A DNA stretch of 15,918 nt from JBBTWV01 sp038062615 (GCA_038062615.1 JBBTWV010000026.1:1-15918), one strand, 5' to 3'; numbered from the stretch's first letter, positions 7,238-14,580 are shown. A program made the numbers and translations. Notes: generated by a model from the letters alone, not told the origin.

Positions 7238-7259
7238 AAAGAGAAGTTGGGATATAATA
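7229..7259. promoter_or_regulatory. Back-to-back promoter candidates sharing an ATATAATA core
   Basis: On the plus strand TTGCGG (7229-7234), 18 bp, then a perfect TATAAT (7253-7258) would start an RNA near 7265. On the minus strand TATTAT (complement of 7254-7259) is placed 16 nt before dprA ATG 7237, but I see no good -35 for it. The same A/T core may serve both directions. Confidence 0.4.
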
Positions 7260-7292
7260 GGGTTGGTAATTGAAGCGAAAGCTGAAGTTGCC

Positions 7293-7323
7293 TGGTGGAT
7301 ATGTGGGGATTTCCTCACGCCCA
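7293..7323 (-). repeat. Shrunken partial copy of the tRNA-like element
   Basis: On the plus strand TGGTGGATATGTGGGGA (7293-7309) differs at two adjacent bases from TGGTGGACGTGTGGGGA (7362-7378), and CACGCCCA (7316-7323) repeats 7427-7434 exactly. Together these are the two ends of the tRNA-like element (5' acceptor strand; 3' T-stem strand, 3' acceptor strand, CCA) with the middle deleted. It lies within the candidate small RNA on the other strand. Confidence 0.5.
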
Positions 7324-7353
7324 GAGGCTCCCTGGTAAGGAGTCTCTTTTTTT
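7323..7353 (+). terminator. Intrinsic terminator (plus strand)
   Basis: AGAGGCTCC (7323-7331) pairs with GGAGTCTCT (7339-7347) over 9 bp with one G-T pair, with a 7-nt loop, and runs into seven T residues (7347-7353). The minus-strand reading has no U-tract after the stem, so it works only for plus-strand transcription. No plus-strand protein gene ends nearby; the candidate small RNA is the likely client. Confidence 0.75.
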
Positions 7354-7361
7354 GCCAACGA

Positions 7362-7433
7362 TGGTGGACGTGTGGGGAGTCGAACCCCAATCATTGGGGT
7401 GGTAAAGCCTGATGATGAAACCGTTCCACGCCC
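7362..7433 (-). tRNA. tRNA-like element with CCA end, no recognisable anticodon arm
   Basis: On the minus strand, 5' GGGCGTG pairs fully (one G-U) with CACGTCC next to the 3' end, followed by discriminator A and encoded CCA. A textbook T-arm (TGGGG-TTCGACT-CCCCA, complement of 7373-7389) adjoins the acceptor stem. Total length is 72 nt. Only 37 nt lie between acceptor and T-stem, and I find no 5-bp/7-nt anticodon hairpin there. ATCAT/ATGAT can close a 17-nt loop, and CCCCAAT/ATTGGGG competes with the T-arm. There is no A/U at position 8 and no typical D-arm. It could be a degenerate tRNA, a tRNA-like RNA or the 3' tRNA domain of a larger RNA. A complete tmRNA is not apparent. Confidence 0.5.
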
Positions 7434-7528
7434 ACATACGATGGCGGGCTGACTTTATCAACCTCTTATGAAATTTCTCTAAACTTTTGATGAATTTTTT
7501 GTGAAAAAAAGATGACACGCCATGAGAG

Positions 7529-7557
7529 TTGCCTTCTGGCCGAAAATGGCTTACAAA
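7529..7557 (+). promoter_or_regulatory. Probable purM promoter
   Basis: TTGCCT (7529-7534), 17 bp, TACAAA (7552-7557). The -10 ends 6 nt before ATG 7564, so transcription would begin at or next to the start codon: a leaderless message. Confidence 0.45.
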
Positions 7558-7563
7558 TAAGGT

Positions 7564-8703
7564 ATGGTGATGCCATCGAAGAAGGTTGTGACGGTTGATT
7601 ACGCCGCCCTGGATAAAGCCAAAAACGCCTTTATTGTGGCGAGCAGAAAAACGCTTGGTTTTGCCAAACGCTATGGGTTTCTTCCAAGCGGTGCACTAGG
7701 TGCCAGCGCCAATGTTTTTAGTTTGGATCTCAAACCATTCCTCGAGAATGGGGCCAAACAACTTTTTGTGACTCTTTTGCCAGAAGGTTTAGGCACGGCT
7801 GATGATGCTCGCCCGAATGATTTGAACGAACGCGAGCTGGTTCGTTTTTGGCATAACATCGGCATAAAAACGGTAGCAGTTATGACCAATGACGCTGCTG
7901 CCACGGGGATGCAAACGATTCTTATTTCACTCTACCTGCCATCCAGCGAGCCGGAAAAAGTTTTTGATAAAGCTTTTATGGAAGGCTTTTTGAAGGGATT
8001 TGTGGAAGGGTGCCGCCAAGTGGGTTGCGTATATTTTTCGGGGGAGACCCCTCAGCTCAAGAATAAAATCTTCCCAGGAAAGTTGGATATTGCCGGCGCA
8101 CTTTTTGGGATCATGCCCCCAAAACAAACTCCCATTTCTAGCGAACGCTTAAAAGCAGGGGATCATATTGTTTTTGTGGAGAGTTCCGGGCCTCATGAAA
8201 ACGGCTTCACGACCCTGAGGAAGTTAGCTGAAAATCTGCCGCATGGGTACCACACCAAACTTCCCAGTGGAAAAGAGTACTTTGAAGCCCTCAATGCACC
8301 TTCGGTACTTTATACGTCCCTCATCCAGGATATTTTAAAGGCCGGCATTGTCCCTACGAATATTGAGCCGATAAGCGGACATGGTTGGCAAAAACTCATG
8401 CGTGCCAAGAAAAGTTTTTCTTATGTGATTGAAAAAATGCTCCCGGTGCCGGAGATTTTTAGTTTCGTACAAATGCAAACTGGCATGACGGCAGAGCAGA
8501 TGGTGAAGATTTTTAATTATGGAGTGGGTTACGCTATTTTCACTTCCAGTGAAAAAGATGCTAATGCCGTGGTGCGTTTAGCTCACAAACAAAAGCTTAA
8601 AGCCGTAGTTGCTGGAAAAGTTCACGCCTCAAAAAAACGGGAAGTGATTATAAAACCTCTCAACGTTGTTTTAAGCGGAGAGTCTTTTACCCTTAAAAAA
8701 TAA
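7564..8703 (+). CDS. purM: PurM-like phosphoribosylaminoimidazole (AIR) synthetase
   Basis: PurM converts FGAM plus ATP to AIR, purine step 5. The 379-residue length fits, and family motifs appear in order though diverged: LPEGLGTADDAR (72-83) for the glycine-rich DGVGTK motif, YFSGETPQL (157-165) for GGETAEMP, ESSGPHENGFTTLRKL (206-221) for the SSGxHxNG motif, LNAPSVLYTSLIQDIL (243-258) for the L.PT.IY segment, and IFNYGVGYAIF (316-326) for FNMGVG. The usual HITGGG is replaced by PISGHGW (269-275), so activity or specificity may be altered. ATG 7564 and ATG 7570 are both possible starts; neither has a Shine-Dalgarno sequence. It faces purL and purQ across a shared two-way terminator, which supports a purine role. 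A paralogous ATP-dependent PurM-superfamily enzyme remains possible. Confidence 0.85.
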   Translation: MVMPSKKVVTVDYAALDKAKNAFIVASRKTLGFAKRYGFLPSGALGASANVFSLDLKPFLENGAKQLFVTLLPEGLGTADDARPNDLNERELVRFWHNIGIKTVAVMTNDAAATGMQTILISLYLPSSEPEKVFDKAFMEGFLKGFVEGCRQVGCVYFSGETPQLKNKIFPGKLDIAGALFGIMPPKQTPISSERLKAGDHIVFVESSGPHENGFTTLRKLAENLPHGYHTKLPSGKEYFEALNAPSVLYTSLIQDILKAGIVPTNIEPISGHGWQKLMRAKKSFSYVIEKMLPVPEIFSFVQMQTGMTAEQMVKIFNYGVGYAIFTSSEKDANAVVRLAHKQKLKAVVAGKVHASKKREVIIKPLNVVLSGESFTLKK

Positions 8704-8735
8704 AACTTCCCCGCAGCTCACTGCTGGGAAGTTTT
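8702..8735. terminator. Bidirectional intrinsic terminator between purM and purQ-S-S
   Basis: AAAACTTCCC (8702-8711) pairs perfectly with GGGAAGTTTT (8726-8735); after one mismatch, GCAG/CTGC extends the stem with a CTCA loop. T residues follow in both directions (TTTT on plus, TTTTATTTTTT on minus). It overlaps the purM stop codon and lies 71 bp beyond the end of the minus-strand purine genes. Confidence 0.85.
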
Positions 8736-8737
8736 AT

Positions 8738-8805
8738 GCGAGCGCACAGCGCGAGCGCGAGTAAGGCGAACAATCCGGCTCAGCTGGTTGTGAGCCGCAA
8801 CGAGC
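8738..8805. repeat. GC-rich repeat-like intergenic segment with a hairpin
   Basis: A run of GCGAGCGC-type words (8738-8762) is followed by a 7-bp hairpin, CGGCTCA (8776-8782) with TGAGCCG (8791-8797). The composition differs from the A/T-rich intergenic DNA elsewhere in the window and resembles dispersed GCGAG-containing intergenic repeats of many bacteria. There is no U-tract, so it is not a terminator by itself. Whether it recurs in this genome cannot be seen here. Confidence 0.3.
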
Positions 8806-10173
8806 TTATATAATAAAAGCGGACTGACGGTGAGGATTAAAGAAGAGGTGAGTGGACACCAGCTTTTTAAGCTCTTCCTGAGCCACTTTTTGGCTTTTTG
8901 TGGGAATGGTAATTTCCCACAGCGTACCGGTTAAAACGCCAGTTACTTCGCTCATTTTAAGTCGCTTTTGGATGGCGCTTGCCTTGGCAGTCCCTACAAA
9001 GTCTGGCTTTTCGCGCACCAGTAAGCGGAAGGTAATGCCAGCATCGTCGGTATTTTCAGCTTTTGGAATCGGCAAAAACTTCTCGCGCTTGGCATCGTAC
9101 GTCAGTTTTTCTTTTGGAAACTGGACCGTCGCCCATTCTTTGTTCGTGTTTAAGAGCAGGCCGCTTTTGATAATCTTACTCATAACTTTTGGCAGATCCG
9201 GTTTGCCCTGGTAGCCAAGCTCTATATGACTGGCACGTTTAAGCGTTACTTTAGGCCAGCCCAAATTTTTTAGCGTCATCTCAAAAGTTTCGGCTTCGTT
9301 ATCGGTAATAATAAGAGCGATCATCATTTGGAGGCTTTTTGCCTGAGGCTGGAATACTGAAAGTGGCCAAAGTGAAATTGGCTTAGCGTTTAAATGATGG
9401 ACGCGATTTTTGCCGAGTCCTTCCGCTTTGCGATCATTGAGTGAGTCGCGCAGAGAGGTGAAAAGTTTTTCGCTGGCTTTGGAAGCACGCTCCAGATGCG
9501 GCATAATCGCCATCACATTTCCCGCTGGGTTACTGAGGGCAGCCACATTAAACATAGCTCCATTGGGATTTACCGGAAAATTATCGGTAATTACTCCCGT
9601 TTCATCGCAGTAGCGGAAGGCCATCTGGTCCTTTGCTTTAAGGTACAGCATGAGATCTGGAATATCGGTAGCAAAACGTCCCTCACCGTGAGCAATAGGT
9701 GCTTGAATGATCTCACCTTCATTAAAATTTTTGGTGAACATACAGCTACCTTTGGATGATGTGCACTTGAAACTTACCCAGGCGTTGTAGTAGCTCCCAA
9801 GTATCTCGCCATTTCCATTTATTCTTTTATTGCGCGCCAAAGCCATCGCCAGCTTGTTGCCATCAATGCCGGGAATGAGTCCGGACTCCACCAAAATTTG
9901 TGCGCCGTTACAGATTCCTAAAACCGGTTTGCCTTGCCCGGCTTGAGTTTTGATGACTTCCATAATTGGGTCCAGCGCGGCAATAATCCCCGCGCGGCCA
10001 CGATCTTCATAAGAAAAGCCTCCGCCAATAACGTATCCATCATATTTGGCGAGTTTCTCTGGCAAGTCGTTCCAGCGGAAAAATTCACCACGCATGCCGC
10101 AGCGGTTAATCTCGCGGCGAGTTTCATACTCCGTATTGAGCCCTGGAAATTGAATGATAGCGATCTTGTGCAT
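8806..10173 (-). CDS. purQ: FGAM synthase glutaminase PurQ fused to two PurS-like domains
   Basis: Residues 1 to about 245 are the class I glutamine amidotransferase PurQ, which feeds ammonia to PurL. Its triad is intact: nucleophile C88 in GICNGAQ, H226 and E228 in MPHLER; PIAHGEGRF (159-167) is also typical. Stand-alone PurQ has about 220-280 residues, whereas this protein has 455. The extension holds two segments resembling PurS (about 80 aa): about 283-352, with LKRASHIELGY and LLLNTNKEW, and 382-455, with a strand-helix start, TGTLWEITIP and LFFNPHRQS. Both match the PurS plan of an early helix, a middle strand (R.GK.IEL) and LL.NP near the end. PurS normally bridges PurL and PurQ as a dimer. 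The gene follows purL by 3 nt, so the two are co-transcribed. No Shine-Dalgarno sequence precedes the ATG. Confidence 0.9.
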   Translation of the reverse strand: MHKIAIIQFPGLNTEYETRREINRCGMRGEFFRWNDLPEKLAKYDGYVIGGGFSYEDRGRAGIIAALDPIMEVIKTQAGQGKPVLGICNGAQILVESGLIPGIDGNKLAMALARNKRINGNGEILGSYYNAWVSFKCTSSKGSCMFTKNFNEGEIIQAPIAHGEGRFATDIPDLMLYLKAKDQMAFRYCDETGVITDNFPVNPNGAMFNVAALSNPAGNVMAIMPHLERASKASEKLFTSLRDSLNDRKAEGLGKNRVHHLNAKPISLWPLSVFQPQAKSLQMMIALIITDNEAETFEMTLKNLGWPKVTLKRASHIELGYQGKPDLPKVMSKIIKSGLLLNTNKEWATVQFPKEKLTYDAKREKFLPIPKAENTDDAGITFRLLVREKPDFVGTAKASAIQKRLKMSEVTGVLTGTLWEITIPTKSQKVAQEELKKLVSTHLFFNPHRQSAFII

Positions 10174-10176
10174 ATA

Positions 10177-12636
10177 TTATTTTAACTTATCACGAAGTCC
10201 ATCTACCCAAGCGGTGCGCATGGCGCCCAGTTTTACATTGAGCACCTCTTTGCCAAAATCAAAGGCGATCAATTTGGGAGCGCGAGTGGTAAAGCCCAGC
10301 CGGATGAGCGGAACTCCCATTCTCCCGGCCACAATTTTGGCTTTGTTCACATTCTTGCGTGAAATTTCGAGCACAAATCCACCGGTTTCTGAGAATAATT
10401 TTTTGTCGGTTCGCAGTGGTTTTACTTTTTTCCCTTTAGATGGACGCTCATCAATGGTGCTCACCACCATTTTAGCGCCGACTTTACCGGTACCATTACC
10501 TCCCAGGCACATCTCTGCCACCGTACAAGCTAGCCCTCCATCAGAAATATCATGACAGCTTTCTACGATGCCATCACTGATCATATCCGTTACCGCATTT
10601 ATTTCTTTTCTTACATCTTCAAAATCTGGTTTAGGAAGATTGGCCCCAAGTTCGCCGTATAGATTATAGTAGGTACTTGCGCCCAGCTCATCTTTTCGCG
10701 GACCAATTAAAAAAAGGTGATTGCCTGGTGCTTTAATCTGGAAATTGATGGCGCGATCTACATTTTCCATACGGCCGAGCGTGGCTATGATGGCCTGTGG
10801 TGCAATGGAGCCGCGCTCCGAGATATTATAGAGACTGACGTTGCCCGAAATGCAGGGGAGAGGAACAACCGGCTCGGGTTTTTTCTTTTTTTCTCCTTTC
10901 TTGCCGGTCTCCGGTTCCTTTTTCTCCGCTTCTTTGTCTCTTAAGCCAATGCCTTTAAGCGCATCGGCAATACCTTTAACGCCTTCTACAAATTCCCACA
11001 TCTGATCCGGTTTTTCTGGGTTTCCATAATTTAAGCAGTCAGTGATGCACCATGGAGTGGCACCCACCGCGGCGGTGTTCCGGCAACTTTCTACTACCGC
11101 GTTGGCGGCTTGCCAGTAAGGGTCAATTTGACCATGGAATGGATTGGCATCGGTTTTGAGCGAGATGCCAATTTTTTGGAACTCTTTGGGAACATCTTCT
11201 CGATTTCTAAAAGGTGCCATTACACCGGCGTCGCCTTGGCCAGCTTCAATAACACAAAGTGACTGCACATTTTTGTCATAAGATTCATAAATAGGTGCGC
11301 GGCTGGCAATATTTTCGTGCGCCAGGAGTTTTAAAAACACGGCATTTAAATCTCTTGGGAGTGGGAATTTTGGCTCGTGGAAAGCCTTGCGGCGAGCCTT
11401 TGCCGGACGATTATAAAGAAGACCCGAAGTAATGTCGCTTGCCTTGGCATCGCACACGTTGGTGCCAGCATATTTAAGGATGTAGTTGCCTTTTGTTACT
11501 TTTCCTATGACCGCGGCTTGCGCCCCCTTGGCAATTTGAGGCAGAGCCCACGTCTCATTAAAATGTTTGAGCACCATCTTGGTTATATCTTTTGGCACAA
11601 TCCAGCACATGCGTTCTTGCGTTTCGGAACAGGCAATAACCTGTGGCGGTAAGCCCTGCACGGAGGTCGGAACTTTTTCTAAATCAATTTCGGCGCCGTA
11701 TCCTGCGCTGCCTACCATTTCTACAGTGGCGCACATACATCCGCCCGCACCAAGATCCTTAAATCCAACTTTCGATGTAAGCTTTTTGTCTTTCAAAATC
11801 TCAAAGAGATCATACGTGGCCTCCATAATATGGCGCTTCAAAAATGGGTTTGGCTCTTGCACCGCGCCCTTATTCTTCTCGCGTTCGGCTTCGTTAAGTT
11901 GGAATGAGGCAAACGCTGCGCCGCCCATACCGCTCATGTCCGTTGGCTTGCCCACAAGGATAATGTCATGGCCTTTTTCGCCAGCGCCTTTTGGTGCCGT
12001 GGAGTGAATAATCTCATCTTCACTCAAAAGTCCAAGTGCCACCACGTTTACCAAGCAGTTGTCATTAAAAGTTTCATTAAAATAGACATCACCGGCCAAA
12101 TTTGGCACGCCAATAGGGTTTCCGTAACCGCCAACGCCGCTCACCACACCTTCGGCGATGAGCTTTGTCTGATTCCGGCTAATTTCACCAAACCGCAGTG
12201 GATCGGCAATAGCAATAACGTGAGCACCCATGCAGAGGACGTCTCTCACGCACCCGCCCACACCTGTTGCAGCGCCTTCGTAAGGCACCACTTGTGAGGG
12301 ATGATTGTGACTCTCATGCGAAATAACGATGCCGTACTTTTTGCCATTTATTTTGGCGATTTCCACAATTCCGGCGTCTTCGCTTGGGCCAAGCATTACA
12401 TTTGGGCCCGTTGTCGGCAGCATTTTTAAGTGGCGTCTGCTGGACTTGTAGGAGCTGTGTTCGGAACCTTGAATACCCCAAATAGTGGCTTCGGTAAGGG
12501 TAGGGTCGCGACCCAAAAGCTTGCGAACTTTTATGGCTTCTACGGCCGTGAGTCCAATTTCGTGTTCCCTTAAAACTTGAGCTATTTTTCTCTCCGGCAA
12601 TTTATTAAGCTCAAGGGTTTTTTCGGCGTAGGGCAT
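10177..12636 (-). CDS. purL: Phosphoribosylformylglycinamidine synthase, PurL subunit (small type)
   Basis: PurL is the ATP-dependent FGAM synthase subunit, purine step 4. From ATG 12636 it has 819 residues; a TTG at 12648 would add four. Landmarks: SEHSSYKSSR (about 58-67), ISHESHNHPS (about 105-114, catalytic His region), the glycine-rich GGCVRD (127-132), GMGGAAFAS (about 236-244), DLGAGGC (294-300), and in the second half CLNYGNPEKP, SGNVSLYN (597-604) and SCHDISDGGLACTVAEM (693-709). It lacks the N-terminal PurS-like and C-terminal glutaminase parts of large PurL; the following gene supplies both. A Lys/Glu/Pro-rich insertion (about 567-593) lies directly before SGNVSLYN, making it longer than the usual roughly 740 residues. 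It is separated from ftsE by 45 bp and from purQ by 3 bp, in one minus-strand run. Confidence 0.97.
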   Translation of the reverse strand: MPYAEKTLELNKLPERKIAQVLREHEIGLTAVEAIKVRKLLGRDPTLTEATIWGIQGSEHSSYKSSRRHLKMLPTTGPNVMLGPSEDAGIVEIAKINGKKYGIVISHESHNHPSQVVPYEGAATGVGGCVRDVLCMGAHVIAIADPLRFGEISRNQTKLIAEGVVSGVGGYGNPIGVPNLAGDVYFNETFNDNCLVNVVALGLLSEDEIIHSTAPKGAGEKGHDIILVGKPTDMSGMGGAAFASFQLNEAEREKNKGAVQEPNPFLKRHIMEATYDLFEILKDKKLTSKVGFKDLGAGGCMCATVEMVGSAGYGAEIDLEKVPTSVQGLPPQVIACSETQERMCWIVPKDITKMVLKHFNETWALPQIAKGAQAAVIGKVTKGNYILKYAGTNVCDAKASDITSGLLYNRPAKARRKAFHEPKFPLPRDLNAVFLKLLAHENIASRAPIYESYDKNVQSLCVIEAGQGDAGVMAPFRNREDVPKEFQKIGISLKTDANPFHGQIDPYWQAANAVVESCRNTAAVGATPWCITDCLNYGNPEKPDQMWEFVEGVKGIADALKGIGLRDKEAEKKEPETGKKGEKKKKPEPVVPLPCISGNVSLYNISERGSIAPQAIIATLGRMENVDRAINFQIKAPGNHLFLIGPRKDELGASTYYNLYGELGANLPKPDFEDVRKEINAVTDMISDGIVESCHDISDGGLACTVAEMCLGGNGTGKVGAKMVVSTIDERPSKGKKVKPLRTDKKLFSETGGFVLEISRKNVNKAKIVAGRMGVPLIRLGFTTRAPKLIAFDFGKEVLNVKLGAMRTAWVDGLRDKLK

Positions 12637-12681
12637 AGAGAGAAGCAAGAATCCGCTTGAAGATTAGTGGAAGATTTGTTT

Positions 12682-13332
12682 TTAGGCAACAAGTCTGCCG
12701 TCCTCTAAATAAATAATTCGCTGGCCGGCTAAGTTTACCAGCGGTTTATTGTGAGTGGTGAGGATGACGGTGACCCCGCTCATGTTGATTTTGAGCAGTT
12801 CTTTAAGGACGAGCTGGGCGTTTTCAAAATCCAGGTTGCCGGTGGGTTCATCGGCGATGACGAGTTTTGGTTTGTGGACGATGGCGCGCGCGAGCGCGAT
12901 ACGCTGAGCTTCGCCACCGGAAAGTTCATGCGGGTAGTGGTCTTGAAGATGGCGGACGTTTAAGGAATCGAGCGCGCGCGGCACCAGTTCCATAATTTCT
13001 GGCAGGGCATAATCACAGGCCTCCAGCGCAAAAGCCACGTTCTCAAAAACGGTTTTACGCGGCAGAAGTTTGTAGTCTTGAAAAACTGCACCAAGGTTTC
13101 TTCTATACCGTTGGAGCTCCTCATCATCCAGTGATCGCAAATCCCGTTCGTTCACCGTCAGCATCCCCTCCGTGGGTCGCTCCATCCCTAAAATCAGCTT
13201 CATGAGCGTTGTCTTTCCCGCGCCAGAAGGTCCTACAATAGAAACAAACTCACCCGGCTTAATTTGTAAATCAATATTACTGAGCACATCGCGCTGGCCA
13301 AACCGCTTGGTAACGCCATCAAAAATGATCAT
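12682..13332 (-). CDS. ftsE: Cell division ATP-binding protein FtsE
   Basis: FtsE is an ABC ATPase that with FtsX couples divisome activity to peptidoglycan hydrolases at the membrane. The 216 residues carry Walker A GPSGAGKTT (34-42), Q-loop Q85 in the FtsE-typical FQDYKLLPRKTVFENVAFAL (84-103), ABC signature LSGGEAQR (137-144), Walker B LVIADEPTGNLD (157-168) and switch H194 in TTHN. The FQDYKLL block separates FtsE from LolD and MacB relatives, though LolD-like use cannot be excluded. Its usual partner ftsX is absent: purL follows 45 bp downstream and an aminotransferase ends 9 bp upstream. The ATG follows a TTTTTTATT stretch without a Shine-Dalgarno sequence, so expression probably relies on the upstream gene's transcript. 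Confidence 0.93.
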   Translation of the reverse strand: MIIFDGVTKRFGQRDVLSNIDLQIKPGEFVSIVGPSGAGKTTLMKLILGMERPTEGMLTVNERDLRSLDDEELQRYRRNLGAVFQDYKLLPRKTVFENVAFALEACDYALPEIMELVPRALDSLNVRHLQDHYPHELSGGEAQRIALARAIVHKPKLVIADEPTGNLDFENAQLVLKELLKINMSGVTVILTTHNKPLVNLAGQRIIYLEDGRLVA

Positions 13333-13341
13333 AATAAAAAA

Positions 13342-14559
13342 CTAAGGATATTTTTTGGTGAGCCATTCTTTAAGTCGCTTCATGCCTTCATCAATTTCCG
13401 GCAGCGTACATCCAAAACAAAATCGCAAATGCCCGCGCCCTTCTGGCCCAAAAGCCGATCCGGGAACCGTAGCCACATGGGCTTCATTCAAAATATCCAA
13501 CGCCAGCTGAACATCATCCGTTCCAGGCACCAAAAATTTCACCAGAGCGTAATAGGCTCCGCGTGGTTTTACATAACTGAACCATTTTTTCATCTCATCG
13601 AGGTGCATGCAAAGCCGGTCGCGGCGATCTTGCAGCGTTTGCCGAAGTTCTTCCACACAAGCTTGGTCTCCAACCGTTGCCGCTAAAGCCGCCACTTGGC
13701 TTGGACGCGGTGCCGAAACAATAAAAGAGTCATGAATTTTGAGCATCTGGCGAATCATGCCTTCTTCGGCAAAAACATACCCCACGCGGTAACCCGTCAT
13801 GGCATATTCCTTTGAAAAACTAAAACAGCTAATGCGATTTTTTCGCAGACGTTCATCCGAAACCAGAGTTGGCAGTTTTGCTCCATCAAAAAGCAAAAAG
13901 TCGTACGGCTCGTCGGTAATAACAATAAGATTGTGTTTGAGAGCCGCCTCCGTGAGCGCGTCCAGTTCTTTTTGCGTAAAAATGCAGCCAGTAGGATTTG
14001 AAGGAGAATTAATAATCATCGCTTTTGTTTTTGGAGTAATGAGCGAAGGCAAAAGATCCAAACGCATCGCCCAATTATTATTTTCATCTAAAGGAAGATA
14101 TTTAGGAATTCCGCCCGCAAGAGTGACTTGTTCGGTATACGAAGAAAAACCAGGAGAGGTAATAATGACTTCTTCGCCAGGATTCACGGTGCACTGGATG
14201 GCATCCATAAGCCCTTCCATAGCGCCTGCCGTTACCAACAGTTCCCGCTTCCAGTTCACCTCAATGCCAAACTTTTTTTGGAGTCGCTCGGCAAGAGCCT
14301 GGCGTAAAACCGGTAGCCCCATAGAGGGGGAGTAGCGCCCCAACAGAGGGTCTTCGTCCAGCGCTTTCTTAAGCACTCCGCGAATATGCGGCGGAGTATC
14401 CACAAACGGAATTCCCCATGCAAAAGGAATCACGTCGGGAATTTCTGCCGCCAAAATGGCGATTTCTTTAATAGGAGAAACGATGATTTTTTTCACGCGC
14501 TCACTTATGCCCTCCGTGCGTGAAGCCAAACCAGATTTTTCCAGTGCCGAGCGTGTCAT
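13342..14559 (-). CDS. PLP-dependent class I/II aminotransferase
   Basis: This fold-type I pyridoxal-phosphate aminotransferase has 405 residues. Landmarks: RYSPSMGLPVLRQALAERL (75-93), SPGFSSYTEQV (135-145), NSPSNPTG (184-191), ITDEPYDFLLFDG (214-226), the Schiff-base lysine K250 in SFSKEYAMTGYRVGY (247-261), PRGAYYALV (332-340) and the carboxylate-binding arginine R379 in HLRFCFG. Such enzymes transfer amino groups between amino acids and 2-oxo acids (aspartate, aromatic or alanine types); the substrate cannot be read from sequence. A GATAAT box (complement of 14568-14573) ends 8 nt before the ATG, so it is likely the first gene of the transcript continuing into ftsE, purL and purQ. A terminator of the gene behind it lies just upstream. 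Confidence 0.93.
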   Translation of the reverse strand: MTRSALEKSGLASRTEGISERVKKIIVSPIKEIAILAAEIPDVIPFAWGIPFVDTPPHIRGVLKKALDEDPLLGRYSPSMGLPVLRQALAERLQKKFGIEVNWKRELLVTAGAMEGLMDAIQCTVNPGEEVIITSPGFSSYTEQVTLAGGIPKYLPLDENNNWAMRLDLLPSLITPKTKAMIINSPSNPTGCIFTQKELDALTEAALKHNLIVITDEPYDFLLFDGAKLPTLVSDERLRKNRISCFSFSKEYAMTGYRVGYVFAEEGMIRQMLKIHDSFIVSAPRPSQVAALAATVGDQACVEELRQTLQDRRDRLCMHLDEMKKWFSYVKPRGAYYALVKFLVPGTDDVQLALDILNEAHVATVPGSAFGPEGRGHLRFCFGCTLPEIDEGMKRLKEWLTKKYP

Positions 14560-14580
14560 GAAGGCATATTATCACAAACA

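Larger units (their letters stand above)
7265..7353 (+). ncRNA. Candidate small RNA, about 89 nt, between dprA and the tRNA-like element
   Basis: This stretch has no coding frame of its own on the plus strand, yet it has a TATAAT box at its 5' side and a good intrinsic terminator at its 3' side, and no other plus-strand gene needs that terminator. Inside, 7303-7318 can fold as GTGGGG-ATTT-CCTCAC, enclosed by CTGG (7292-7295) and CCAG (7321-7324, competing with the terminator stem), and AGCGAAAGCT could form a GAAA-capped mini-hairpin. It matches no RNA family I know; the SRP RNA GGAA-tetraloop core is not visible. The start site is inferred. Confidence 0.35.

Noticed and set aside
7080..7412. 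110-residue plus-strand frame containing TCGESNPNHWGG
   Set aside because: Reading of the tRNA-like region in antisense plus the dprA 5' part; this is the usual artefact of T-arm sequences.
7315..7518. 67-residue minus-strand frame with a basic N-terminus
   Set aside because: It runs through the tRNA-like element and the terminator hairpin; the second half is the translated structured RNA region.
7362..7800. Complete tmRNA ending at the CCA
   Set aside because: The 3' tRNA-like end would fit, but no tmRNA 5' end or tag frame was found, and a full-length gene would overlap purM.
11567..12297. Plus-strand frames opposite purL (146 and 109 residues)
   Set aside because: Antisense shadows of the strongly conserved purL.
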